Position numbers and translations under genes: made by a program. Positions 17,587 through 25,765 of a DNA stretch of 63,386 bases are shown here, piece after piece. How positions within the stretch are numbered: the first letter of the stretch is position 1; each line of letters begins with the position of its first letter. The notes beneath the pieces were generated by a model. The model did not search any database and was not told the origin of the DNA. It saw only the letters and a list, made by a program, of their open reading frames with translations. The stretch comes from Candidatus Aminicenantota bacterium (lineage in GTDB: Bacteria; Acidobacteriota; Aminicenantia; Aminicenantales; Aminicenantaceae). The stretch is from contig CP070750.1 of assembly GCA_020348385.1 (NCBI GenBank), positions 2,178,507-2,241,892 of the forward strand. Reading direction: 5' to 3'.

Positions 17587-18516
17587 ATGCATAAAAATGA
17601 ACAGCACGCATCGGGCGAAAAAAAGTTAGTCTGCATCATCAATCCCAGTGCAGCCAATAAAAAATGGAAGAGACGAAAACTCTTGAGAAAATACATCCAG
17701 GAAAATTTACCTGGGAAGATCATCGATTCTCATGAAAATAAATCCACCACGATCCAAGCGGCTAAGCGGCTGTGCGAAGACCATGATATCATCGTGGCTG
17801 CTGGAGGTGATGGTACGATTGCCGATGTTATCCAAGGGATGATCGAATGCCAAAAAAGAAAAAATATAATATTGGGAATCATCCCACTGGGAAGCGGGAA
17901 TGCTTTCCGCCAATCTTTGGGTATACCCAAGAATGTGAGGAAGGCGATTCAATGCATCAAGGATGGCAAAACACAAGAAATCGATCTCCTCGAAATAGAA
18001 GGAACTTGGGCCGCTTTTGGGAGTATTGGTGCCAGTGCCCAGATAACTCATGAAAAACTAAAAAAAGATATTCCTGGGTTTTGGGGCCATATCTATGCGG
18101 CAAAGATCATGCCCAAGCTGGAGGTGAAAGAACAAGAGGTAGAATTGATCGATGGTGTTGATGACTCGGGAAAAGCGTTCGACCGGATGAATGTGAAGCT
18201 CAAGGCCCTGGATTGTGTGGTAGCTAAATCAAAACATTTCGGTTATGGATGGAGAGCCGCCCCAAAGGCAAAATTGGATGATGGCTATGTGGATATTTCT
18301 TTTTTCGAAATGAGTGGCCTCAAATACACGCTTCTTTTCCCGCTCATATATCTCGGCCTTCTCCAGAGGACGCAGAAACATTTCAAAGCCAAAAAAATCA
18401 TTTTCAGGGGCAAAAATCTCGTCATGCAGTATCATGGCGAGTTGTGGGGGATCAAAGATCAAATCGAGGTGAACGTTCTCCCTCAGGCCTTAAGGGTCAT
18501 ATCGCCAGGGAAATAA
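17587..18516 (+). CDS. Diacylglycerol/sphingosine kinase-family lipid kinase (YegS-like)
   Basis: About 309 residues. The catalytic domain shows AAGGDGTIADV (nucleotide-binding GGDGT) and GIIPLGSGNAF, the hallmarks of the DAGK catalytic family; the C-terminal beta domain follows. The family phosphorylates diacylglycerol or related lipids at the membrane. Start choice is uncertain: ATG at 17587 lacks a good ribosome site, and a TTG at 17572 is also possible. It is 78 bases downstream of the epimerase and convergent with the amidohydrolase. Confidence 0.9.
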   Translation: MHKNEQHASGEKKLVCIINPSAANKKWKRRKLLRKYIQENLPGKIIDSHENKSTTIQAAKRLCEDHDIIVAAGGDGTIADVIQGMIECQKRKNIILGIIPLGSGNAFRQSLGIPKNVRKAIQCIKDGKTQEIDLLEIEGTWAAFGSIGASAQITHEKLKKDIPGFWGHIYAAKIMPKLEVKEQEVELIDGVDDSGKAFDRMNVKLKALDCVVAKSKHFGYGWRAAPKAKLDDGYVDISFFEMSGLKYTLLFPLIYLGLLQRTQKHFKAKKIIFRGKNLVMQYHGELWGIKDQIEVNVLPQALRVISPGK

Positions 18517-18525
18517 GCCCCCCTC

Positions 18526-20019
18526 TTATTGCTTTTGCAAAGAATTTTTCGCCTGGGAAACCAAAGTTTTGACATCCTCGAGCAAGGCTGGGGCATGATA
18601 GACATATCCATCTTTGATCGTCCATTTGATTCCACCCTTTTTCACAAGCTGTCCCTGCTCCAGTTCCATGACGCCTGTAGGATAAAGATATTTGAGGTTT
18701 TTCAAAGGATTCCCCTCCACGAGGATGATATCTGCCAGATAACCATTCCGGAGCCGGCCGAGTGTTTTTTCCTGTCCCAATATCCGGGCGTTGTTGCCTG
18801 TCGCATGCTTGATCACATCGATAGGATGAAAACCAGCCTCTTGATGGAGTTCCAGCTCTCGGATAAGGCTGAATCCATACGTCATGTAGATATAACCTGC
18901 GTCCTCTCCAGCACCCACAATACCTCCGAATGAGGCGAATTTCCGTACAGCTTTCATCCAGATCTTATAGTTTTCACGCCAAAAAACCTCATCCGTTGTC
19001 GTCCAGTTCCAGTGATAGGAGCCATGGTTGGAAGGGCTCGGCTTAAAATACTCCGCCAGCGCTGGATGTAGATAATCCTTGAACCAGGGTTGGTTTTTGG
19101 CACGCAAAAGATCCCGATTGGCCTCATAAATCACAAAGGTAGGGCACCAGGATACCCCCTTTTCCACAAGAGTCTGGAGCACCGATTTCAGCTTTTCGGG
19201 ATCGGCTTCCCTCCAGAGTCTTCCAGCATAGCGGAATCGATCGCTCTCATTGCTGTAGTTGTAATCATGAGCAAAATTTTGAGAACCTAGCAGAGCGGCA
19301 TCGGGAACGCCATACCAATGTTCGATGGAGGTGACGCCTAGCTCCGCATCATCCCAAGCATCCGTTTCCTCAACCCCTACATGGTGTACAACACGAAAGC
19401 CCAATTCATTGGCCTCCATAAGGGCCGCTTTCATGATATCCCGGTCCATCCCAAAAATTTTCACTCCATCCCCCCCGAGTTTCTTAATCCTCTGGATACT
19501 CTGCTTCGCCTCCTCTGGAGTCCTGCCTCCGGCTCTCATGTAAAGGAATATGCGTGGTGCCGTTATAGTGCCCTCTTGGCTTTTTTGCCTCTCTTGGATG
19601 GTTTTTTCATAATTGCTCCCCACATCCCGCACAGCGGTTATCCCACAAGACAGCCAAAGTTTATACAGATACTCAAAAGGTATCGGGACACCTCCACGAT
19701 TGTCATGTATGTGAGCATGTATATTGATAAGCCCTGGAAGAGCATAAAGCCCGGAACCATCGAGCACATGGAGGTTTTCTCGGTACGCTTCTGGACGGTG
19801 GTTGGCCGACCGCACGGATTGAATGGAATTTCCCTTCAGGATAATATCCACCGGACCACGCGGGGGTGTTCCCTTTCCGTCGATTACCAGCACATTACGG
19901 ATCACAAGCTTTTCATATCTTTGTCCGGATTCAACGCCCTTTGTCTCGCCCATCATTGCTTCTGCCGAAAGGAACATGATACAGATTGCTAAAATCCCAA
20001 CGATCTCTTTTTTTTGCAT
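18526..20019 (-). CDS. Exported amidohydrolase, imidazolonepropionase/prolidase-like
   Basis: About 497 residues from the ATG at 20019, chosen because TAAGGAGG lies upstream and a signal peptide then begins directly (MQKKEIVGILAIC). Metal ligands of the amidohydrolase superfamily are in order: HxH in NIHAHIHD, Lys in GVKIFGMD, His in RVVHHVG, His in SIEHWYG and an acidic GAGEDAG near the usual final Asp. Relatives include Xaa-Pro dipeptidases and organophosphate-type hydrolases of the periplasm. Substrate is unknown, but it adds to the set of exported peptide or amide hydrolases here. Confidence 0.88.
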   Translation of the reverse strand: MQKKEIVGILAICIMFLSAEAMMGETKGVESGQRYEKLVIRNVLVIDGKGTPPRGPVDIILKGNSIQSVRSANHRPEAYRENLHVLDGSGLYALPGLINIHAHIHDNRGGVPIPFEYLYKLWLSCGITAVRDVGSNYEKTIQERQKSQEGTITAPRIFLYMRAGGRTPEEAKQSIQRIKKLGGDGVKIFGMDRDIMKAALMEANELGFRVVHHVGVEETDAWDDAELGVTSIEHWYGVPDAALLGSQNFAHDYNYSNESDRFRYAGRLWREADPEKLKSVLQTLVEKGVSWCPTFVIYEANRDLLRAKNQPWFKDYLHPALAEYFKPSPSNHGSYHWNWTTTDEVFWRENYKIWMKAVRKFASFGGIVGAGEDAGYIYMTYGFSLIRELELHQEAGFHPIDVIKHATGNNARILGQEKTLGRLRNGYLADIILVEGNPLKNLKYLYPTGVMELEQGQLVKKGGIKWTIKDGYVYHAPALLEDVKTLVSQAKNSLQKQ

Positions 20020-20140
20020 CGTTTCGTTTACCTCCTTAAAAATGAGACTCATTCCCCTTTTTACTAAAATAAAAGACAAACGTCTACAAACAAAAAGATT
20101 AAAAAAGATACTTTCTTTTCTTTGATTAAAAGGGCTTTGA

Positions 20141-20365
20141 GGGATGGTTGAAGCGACCTTGAAGAGTTAGCGGTGTGACTCGCCTCTCGAGGAACCCGAC
20201 AAAATCGGGGCTGAGGACTGTGCGAGCACTGGAATAAGTTATGTATGTTGCTGAGCAATGGCTGGAATCTAAGAGTGATGTAGGTGCAAAGTTGCGCAGT
20301 TCCGCAGGGCCGAGAAAGACGAAAAGAGGAGGCGTTAAAAATCTTCACAGGAGCAAAACCATTCC
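20141..20365. repeat. Interspersed structured element, copy B (candidate ncRNA)
   Basis: It lies in the 428-base gap between the amidohydrolase and DUF429 genes; the rest of that gap is AT-rich and holds only the amidohydrolase upstream region. The closing stem is GGGATGGTT (20141-20149) with AACCATTCC (20357-20365), nine pairs including one G-U, at the same boundary as in copy A but with a different sequence. GAAGAGTT (20161-20168) pairs at seven of eight positions with AAATCTTC (20339-20346). CCCGA/TCGGG (20195-20199/20205-20209) replaces the CAAC/GTTG hairpin of copy A. Shared blocks include AAGCGAC, GAGGACTG, GAGCACTGGAA, GCGCAGTTCCGCAGG and CCGAGAAAG. Confidence 0.6.
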
Positions 20366-20447
20366 TAAAAGCGGGTCCAAACCTTTTGAGATTACAGAAA
20401 AAAAGACGCTTCAAACGATAGGAGAAACAAACATACGGTAAGAGTTC

Positions 20448-21041
20448 CTATGCCGATTTCGGCATGATGATGGCACCGGAAGAAAAGTCTCCATATATAT
20501 CCGCTTTTCCCTGCAAATAGAGGCGTCCCACAAGAGCTGCCGTGGCCGCATCCAGTTCATGATCGGAACAATCCTCACGCAACCCCCTGATTCCCAAACG
20601 GCCCAGTCCCTCGCGCAATCCCTGTATATCATGCTTCACTCTCGGAATCCCCCAAATATCCTGTGCTCCACCTGGGTATATTTCCACAACCTGATAGCCC
20701 TTTTTCCCGATCACGTTTTTTAGGCCGATCCCTCTTTCGGTTAAGCCTCTCATCGGTCCCAGGGTAATCGGGAAGAACGGGATTTTTCTCCGTCTGAGTT
20801 CAAGATCACATGGACGGAAATGTTGTCCGTTCCTTTGGTGGATGGATTTTCTACCCGGCGGTAACATGAGGGGTGCATCCACTGTCACCAAGTTCGGTTT
20901 TTCCCGATCAATGATACGCAAGATATTATCATCCGAGTAGGCCAACATGGTTTGCGCATCGCTGTTCCTCAGAATGCACACACCGGTGGGACGATGGGGC
21001 ACGCCGGCTAGATCAACACCCACAATCGAGAATTCGGCCAT
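20448..21041 (-). CDS. DUF429 family protein (predicted RNase H-like nuclease)
   Basis: 197 residues. The N-terminal GVDLAGVPHRPTG and VTVDAPLMLP segments with Asp residues, then RPCDLELRRRKIPFFP and a C-terminal HELDAATAALVGRL, match DUF429, predicted to share the RNase H-like fold with acidic active-site residues. Biological role is unknown for the family. It lies two bases downstream of the membrane HD-GYP-like gene and is surely co-transcribed with it. Confidence 0.82.
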   Translation of the reverse strand: MAEFSIVGVDLAGVPHRPTGVCILRNSDAQTMLAYSDDNILRIIDREKPNLVTVDAPLMLPPGRKSIHQRNGQHFRPCDLELRRRKIPFFPITLGPMRGLTERGIGLKNVIGKKGYQVVEIYPGGAQDIWGIPRVKHDIQGLREGLGRLGIRGLREDCSDHELDAATAALVGRLYLQGKADIYGDFSSGAIIMPKSA

Positions 21042-21043
21042 CT

Positions 21044-21985
21044 CTATTGTACAGGCCTTTCCGGAATTGAAGTTGCCTCGTGCAGGGCATAGATGGCCAC
21101 ATGGGGAAACGCGCGGCCTCTGAGCTTCTCGATCCCTTCCATTGACCGATATTCCTCCGAGTCTTGCAATGGAGGAACATCGTTTGTCAACCTGTCATGG
21201 ATGTCGGCAAGAGCAATGATACTGCTTCCTATCGGGATCTTCTCGAGGTCCTTATCCAAATTGTAAGCCTCCTGGACATAATGAAGATAAAAATTGGAAA
21301 GAATTGGCTCCACTTCCTTCAAAAGAGAGACTGTGGATTTGAGCATCACGTTTTCCCTATCGCTCATATGACCTTCCGCCGGTTCTGCCTCTGCCGCCAT
21401 AAAATCGACCACTTCTCCAAAAAACGGGAGGCTGGACTGAAGGTCACCTGTTTCATACAGCAAAGAAGCGGATTTGATGTTTTCAGACTCTCTTTTTTCC
21501 AAGCCCGCGGCTTCTGCCATCTTCCCAGCTAGGATCGCCACCCTAAGGGAGCGGGGCTTCATATCATCGGCAACCTCCATGTATTTGAGCAAAATCTCCA
21601 GACTCCCGAAGTAGGATCGTCTTAGGTTGCGTATTTTGCTTTCCCTTTGTTCGGAAGCGGTTCCGATAATCGCACCTGTCAGAATCAGGAAGCCTCCCCA
21701 AGTGATAAGGTTGATAGCCGAATCGAGAGAGAACCCGGGGCCTGTGCCAAACAACAGATTAAAAAACAGAAGATACAGAACCATAAGCAGGATGCAAAAA
21801 ATGGCGGTCAGCACGGCACTTTTTTTGCCCAGAAAATAGCCCGAAAGAATCACCGGAAGAAAGAAAAAATTGAGAAAGGAAAACTTATAGTGCACAAGAA
21901 AGACAATGGCAAGGATCCCAACGAGTATCAGTATGAGCAGGGAAATTTCAAAGTGCCTGAGGACAAATTCCTTGATTTTTTTCAT
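21044..21985 (-). CDS. Membrane protein with degenerate HD-GYP-like domain
   Basis: About 313 residues. Three or four hydrophobic segments lie in the first 120 residues. The soluble region resembles an HD-GYP/HD domain in outline (YMEVADDMKPRSLRVAILAG, then GLEKRESENIKSASLLYETG), but the metal-binding His and the HD pair are replaced: RS where HS is usual, and LYETG where LHDIG is usual. It is therefore probably inactive as a cyclic-di-GMP phosphodiesterase and could act as a binding or scaffold domain. I chose ATG 21985 with GGGAG just upstream; a GTG at 21991 is possible. It is co-transcribed with the DUF429 gene. Assignment rests on pattern resemblance. Confidence 0.55.
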   Translation of the reverse strand: MKKIKEFVLRHFEISLLILILVGILAIVFLVHYKFSFLNFFFLPVILSGYFLGKKSAVLTAIFCILLMVLYLLFFNLLFGTGPGFSLDSAINLITWGGFLILTGAIIGTASEQRESKIRNLRRSYFGSLEILLKYMEVADDMKPRSLRVAILAGKMAEAAGLEKRESENIKSASLLYETGDLQSSLPFFGEVVDFMAAEAEPAEGHMSDRENVMLKSTVSLLKEVEPILSNFYLHYVQEAYNLDKDLEKIPIGSSIIALADIHDRLTNDVPPLQDSEEYRSMEGIEKLRGRAFPHVAIYALHEATSIPERPVQ

Positions 21986-22071
21986 CCTCACTCCCTTAAA
22001 ACGAGAAACATCCCTTCCCTGATTTCCCGCAACATTTATACCATCAGGGGAAATTTAAGTCAACTTGAATA

Positions 22072-22080
22072 TGTTATAAT
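22072..22080 (+). promoter_or_regulatory. Extended -10 promoter for sppA
   Basis: TGTTATAAT on the plus strand, an extended -10 element (TGn plus TATAAT), about 138 bases upstream of the sppA start. No good -35 box is seen, as is common with extended -10 promoters. Confidence 0.45.
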
Positions 22081-22217
22081 CGATTGTGTGCCTGGATCAT
22101 TCACGAATCATGCTAACTCAATCTACCCAACAATATTGGCTCACTATGGGAAAAAATATCGATGTTTCATGGGATGAATTATTCAGGCTAGCGAATTTTT
22201 GCAATTCTGGAGGACAC

Positions 22218-23195
22218 ATGAAAAAAATTGGAACCTGGATAGGAATGACGCTCCTGATATTTGTCCTGTCAGCCTGTTCCCCTCACTTTCATCTTGACCT
22301 ATTGGGCAAAGAAGAAATACAGGAGGTGGTGCTGGTTGAAAGCCGCGTCCAAGAAAAAATACTTCTTCTGGATATATCAGGCCTGATCGCAACCTCAATA
22401 AAGACGGGTGTCTTCGATAAGGAGGGAGACATTCTTTCCCAGGTCTACTTCAGATTGAAGAAGGCTGCTGAGGATAACATGGTGAAAGGGATCATCCTGA
22501 GATTGGACACGCCGGGTGGCGAAGTCACGGCCAGCGATATAATCTATCATGAAATCCTGAATTTCAAACAAAGAACCGGTATTCCTGTGCTTGCACTGAT
22601 GATGGGACTGACCGCCTCAGGTGGTTATTACATCGCTTCGGCCTGTGACTATCTCATCGCCCATCCCACTACTCTCACAGGAAGCATCGGTGTCATCTCC
22701 CTATTTCCCAATTTGGAAGGGCTTTTCGAAAAAGTCGGGATCCAAGTTCAGGTCATAAAATCTGGAGAGCTCAAGGATTCAGGAAGCGTTTTTCGTCAAA
22801 TGACGCCTGAAGAACGCGATGTTTTCCAGAAGATCATCGGAGAATATCATCAAAATTTCCAGGATATCGTGTATAAAAACAGGAAAGATCATCTTTCACT
22901 CGAGGACTTGGAGAAAATAACTGATGGACGAGTGCTGACAGCTTCACAAGCTCTCGAGGCAAAATTGATCGACGAAATCGGCTATTTCGATACGGCTCTT
23001 AAAACGATTCTTGATATTGCTTCCTTGCCAGAAGCCAAGGTTGTCTCCTACACATATTTCCCCAAGAGAAAAACAAATATTTATGCAACCAACCTAAAGA
23101 GTGAAAGTCCCTTGGAAAGCGTGAGCTTCAGAGAAGTGGTTCAGTCTTTAAAGAGCGGTTTTTATTATCTATGGCACCCCCAGCTGGATGATTAA
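22218..23195 (+). CDS. sppA: Signal peptide peptidase SppA (S49), lipoprotein
   Basis: About 325 residues from the ATG at 22218, chosen for GGAGG upstream and the signal peptide that follows (lipobox LSAC). This is a short, single-domain SppA. RLDTPGGEVTASD, the nucleophile Ser in GLTASGGYYIAS, the GSIGVIS strand and the general-base Lys in KSGELKDSGS are present. It degrades cleaved signal peptides in the membrane. The open frame extends upstream to 22086, but that part has no ribosome site. It is transcribed alone, divergent from the HD-GYP-like gene. Confidence 0.93.
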   Translation: MKKIGTWIGMTLLIFVLSACSPHFHLDLLGKEEIQEVVLVESRVQEKILLLDISGLIATSIKTGVFDKEGDILSQVYFRLKKAAEDNMVKGIILRLDTPGGEVTASDIIYHEILNFKQRTGIPVLALMMGLTASGGYYIASACDYLIAHPTTLTGSIGVISLFPNLEGLFEKVGIQVQVIKSGELKDSGSVFRQMTPEERDVFQKIIGEYHQNFQDIVYKNRKDHLSLEDLEKITDGRVLTASQALEAKLIDEIGYFDTALKTILDIASLPEAKVVSYTYFPKRKTNIYATNLKSESPLESVSFREVVQSLKSGFYYLWHPQLDD

Positions 23196-23209
23196 GGGAA
23201 TATCTCTGA

Positions 23210-23617
23210 TCAATCAGCCCCTTGTATTTTTGCCACGATATCAAATTCAGGGGCATCCACCATGTGGATTTTTACGGTACAACTGTCCACAGATTTGATG
23301 ACAGCTTTGGTGTATTTTTCTGGGAATTCGGGTGGGAGCCCTATCTCAATACTGATCTTTTCGATCTTTTTTTCCCCTTCGATCTTGTGCATACGCATCT
23401 GTAAAGAAACCTTATCCATCGAAATGCCTCTGTTCTGACAGAAAGCAAGAACATAATAACCAGCACAGGTGGCGATGGATCCCAAAAAAAGGTCGAACGG
23501 AGCGGGTTCCGTTCCCTCACCGCCAACATAGACAGGTTGGTCTGTTTTCATCAGGAAACCTTTGTATTCTGCATCCACACGTTTCCCACCCGGAAACGTG
23601 ACTTTAATCTCTTCCAT
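23210..23617 (-). CDS. OsmC/Ohr-family protein
   Basis: 135 residues of the OsmC fold with the two reactive cysteines, Cys51 in SIATCAGYY and Cys113 in DSCTVKIHM. The family reduces organic hydroperoxides with thiols; some members have other roles. It is the last gene of the nrdD transcription unit, three bases after the methyltransferase gene, with AAAGGAG upstream. Confidence 0.92.
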   Translation of the reverse strand: MEEIKVTFPGGKRVDAEYKGFLMKTDQPVYVGGEGTEPAPFDLFLGSIATCAGYYVLAFCQNRGISMDKVSLQMRMHKIEGEKKIEKISIEIGLPPEFPEKYTKAVIKSVDSCTVKIHMVDAPEFDIVAKIQGAD

Positions 23618-23620
23618 TTT

Positions 23621-24340
23621 TTACTCCTTTTTTCGCAGATCGATTCCTTTGGAAAATAGCGCAAGAAGAAGTCTTCTATCCTTCTCAGTCATGCATAACC
23701 TTCCAAACAAATCGCTAATCATCTCTGTTGTGTGTTTTTTATTCGTTTTATGGATAAATCCCTTTTTTTCCAATTTGCAAAGAATGATTCTAATGGTATC
23801 CCTTTGTTCATCCAGCGTTATAGGCCTTTCCCGCTCTAACTCATCAGGCAGGTGTTGTGTACGGGTGTAAATACGGAATAGAGTGATAAGAACTGCGGCA
23901 GCAAGATTATAGGATGGTTGTCTTGTAGCCTGAGGGATGGCAAACCGATAATTGGAATATTTCAACTCCTCCGATGTCAGGCCTGTACGCTCATTCCCAA
24001 AAAGAAGTCCCACCATCGCCGGATCGGGAAAGTTGATAATTCTCTCCACCGCATCCTCAAAAGAGAGATGGGAATAGGTTTTTCGCCTTTTCGATGTGGC
24101 TGCAAAGACTACCTCAAGATCTGCGGTCGCTTCTGCCAACTGGCTATAAAATTGAGCAGAGCCGAGGATCTCTCGAGCATGCACAGCGGTTCTATAGCAC
24201 TCTTCTTCAAGACCAGATATCCCCACCAACCTCAATTGCCCAAATCCCGTGTTTTTCATGTTGCGGGCAACAAAACCGATATTAGCCGGATGTTCGGGCC
24301 TTACTAATATAATAGGGGATCTGGATTTCATGGCCTCCAT
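23621..24340 (-). CDS. trmJ: TrmJ-type RNA 2'-O-methyltransferase (SPOUT)
   Basis: About 239 residues. The SPOUT/TrmH-class motifs are present: VRPEHPANIGFVARNM with Asn and Arg of motif 1, LLFGNERTGLT (motif 2) and the C-terminal PSYNLAAAVLI (motif 3, SAM knot). The C-terminal extension of about 75 residues is typical of TrmJ, which methylates the ribose at position 32 of tRNA. The start is uncertain between ATG 24340 (no ribosome site) and ATG 24331 (GGAGG very close). It lies in the nucleotide-metabolism operon. Confidence 0.88.
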   Translation of the reverse strand: MEAMKSRSPIILVRPEHPANIGFVARNMKNTGFGQLRLVGISGLEEECYRTAVHAREILGSAQFYSQLAEATADLEVVFAATSKRRKTYSHLSFEDAVERIINFPDPAMVGLLFGNERTGLTSEELKYSNYRFAIPQATRQPSYNLAAAVLITLFRIYTRTQHLPDELERERPITLDEQRDTIRIILCKLEKKGFIHKTNKKHTTEMISDLFGRLCMTEKDRRLLLALFSKGIDLRKKE

Positions 24341-24384
24341 TATAAATAACGCTTAAACAAAAATCGACGGCTGATTGTGGATTG

Positions 24385-24807
24385 TTAGAATTTTCCGGTT
24401 GAACCGAATCCCCCCTCTCCTCTCGAAGTATCGTCCAAGTCATCCATTTCAACGACATCGACTATCGTTATCGGTTGAACCAGCATTTGGGCAATCTTCA
24501 TTCCCCTGTCGATGACATATGGTTCGTTGCTCAAATTGATCATAACCACCTTGACTTCCCCCCTGTAACCAGAATCGATCACACCGGCCAACCGGTGAAC
24601 GCCTTTCAACGATACACCACTTTTATCCCAAATCAGGCCCACATATCCCTCCGGCACAGCGATCTTTATGCCAGTAGGGATCGCCTCAACCTGTCCCTCC
24701 GCCAGGACAAAATTTGTTGATGAAAACAAGTCTAGTCCTGCATCTCCTTTGTGGCCATACTGGGGAAGTTTGGCGTCCTTGTTTATTTTTTTTGCTTTTA
24801 GTTCCAT
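24385..24807 (-). CDS. dut: dUTP diphosphatase
   Basis: 140 residues with the five trimeric dUTPase motifs: DAGLDLF (I), DKSGVSLKGV (II), GVIDSGYRGEV (III), RGMKIAQM (IV) and RGEGGFGSTG (V). It converts dUTP to dUMP, keeping uracil out of DNA and supplying dTMP synthesis. It directly follows nrdG, so reduced nucleotides and dUTP removal are produced from one transcript. Confidence 0.96.
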   Translation of the reverse strand: MELKAKKINKDAKLPQYGHKGDAGLDLFSSTNFVLAEGQVEAIPTGIKIAVPEGYVGLIWDKSGVSLKGVHRLAGVIDSGYRGEVKVVMINLSNEPYVIDRGMKIAQMLVQPITIVDVVEMDDLDDTSRGEGGFGSTGKF

Positions 24808-24810
24808 ATC

Positions 24811-25509
24811 TTACGCCTCTTCAAATCTGACTTCGGAAAAAAACTGCTCGACACATCGGCCGAGAGCTCGTATCCCATCTCGTTTAAAAGGTTCCAACAG
24901 CTCGAAGGCAGGATCCAGGGTATTCTCAGGCACAAATTGTTGGATTTGAAATGCCTTCGCCCCCTCGAGCATCCGGCCAATTTCTGTCATCCCTTCCTCA
25001 TCGATCAATCCGGGAACAGCGGTTAACCGAAAGACATATTCCACTCCTGAGCCCATGATGATATCGATGCTCTTGCGGATTTTCCCCCTGTCAACTTTCG
25101 TTCTTGTCACTTCCTCATACCTTTCCAGCGGGGCTTTCACGTCCATAGCGATCGAGTCAACAAGCTTTTTTTCGATCAGCGCCTCAAGCTGCGATGGAAA
25201 AGAACCATTGGTATCCAACTTAACCGACAGTTCTCGCTCTTTCAAAAGAGACAAAAAATCAACTAAATCCGGATGGAGCAGGGGTTCCCCTCCTGTGATA
25301 CAAATGCCCTCCAGCCAATCCTTCCTGGAATCCAAAAAATCCGTAATATAGCCCATCGGAAATGTCGGAAGATCATCTGGATTCAGGACCAATTCTGCGT
25401 TGTGACAATAGGGGCACCGAAAATTGCAGGATCCAAGAAACACAGTTGCTGAAATGACTCCGGGGTAATCCCTCGGGGAAAATTTTTCTAGGCCCTTGAT
25501 TTCAACCAA
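24811..25509 (-). CDS. nrdG: Anaerobic ribonucleotide reductase activating enzyme
   Basis: 232 residues of the radical-SAM activase family. The cluster motif CxxxCxxC is Cys28, Cys32, Cys35 (CNFRCPYC), followed by GICITGGEP, the SAM-binding GGE motif. It generates the glycyl radical on NrdD. Translation starts at TTG with AGGAGG ten bases upstream, inside the end of the glutaredoxin-like gene (22-base overlap). Its neighbour nrdD confirms the assignment over other radical-SAM activases. Confidence 0.93.
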   Translation of the reverse strand: MVEIKGLEKFSPRDYPGVISATVFLGSCNFRCPYCHNAELVLNPDDLPTFPMGYITDFLDSRKDWLEGICITGGEPLLHPDLVDFLSLLKERELSVKLDTNGSFPSQLEALIEKKLVDSIAMDVKAPLERYEEVTRTKVDRGKIRKSIDIIMGSGVEYVFRLTAVPGLIDEEGMTEIGRMLEGAKAFQIQQFVPENTLDPAFELLEPFKRDGIRALGRCVEQFFSEVRFEEA

Positions 25510-25754
25510 TCCCTTAGTTCCTCCTGAGTGTTTAGAATGGCTTTTACTTCTCCGGCCTCTTGGAGTACCAAGGTTGGAAGCATAATCCCCCCTTTTTCAT
25601 CCCTTTTAAGAATTGCCAGGTATTCCCGGATTTTCATCTTGCTCTCTTTTTGGGACAAATTGTATTCATCCCCTTCCAGATCTGCCTCAGCAAGGATTTT
25701 TTTTATTGCTCCGCATTTTTCACAGTTGGGATAGGTAAACAGGAAATATTCCAC
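25488..25754 (-). CDS. Glutaredoxin/NrdH-like thiol protein
   Basis: 88 residues with a thioredoxin-fold N-terminus (FLFTYPNCEKC) carrying CxxC at Cys11 and Cys14 and a cis-Pro at MLPTLV. It sits between nrdD and nrdG, overlapping nrdG. A redoxin in this place is a plausible electron donor for the reductase: some class III enzymes use a NrdH-type thioredoxin system rather than formate. Start codon is GTG with AGAAGG upstream. Confidence 0.8.
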   Translation of the reverse strand: MEYFLFTYPNCEKCGAIKKILAEADLEGDEYNLSQKESKMKIREYLAILKRDEKGGIMLPTLVLQEAGEVKAILNTQEELRDWLKSRA

Positions 25755-25765
25755 TTCGAACCTTC

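Noticed and set aside
20064..20414. A 116-codon minus frame across repeat copy B
   Set aside because: It covers both the repeat and the amidohydrolase upstream region, has no ribosome site, and does not match the frame of copy A.
22086..22217. Upstream extension of the sppA frame
   Set aside because: It lacks a ribosome site, and the signal peptide with GGAGG begins at 22218.
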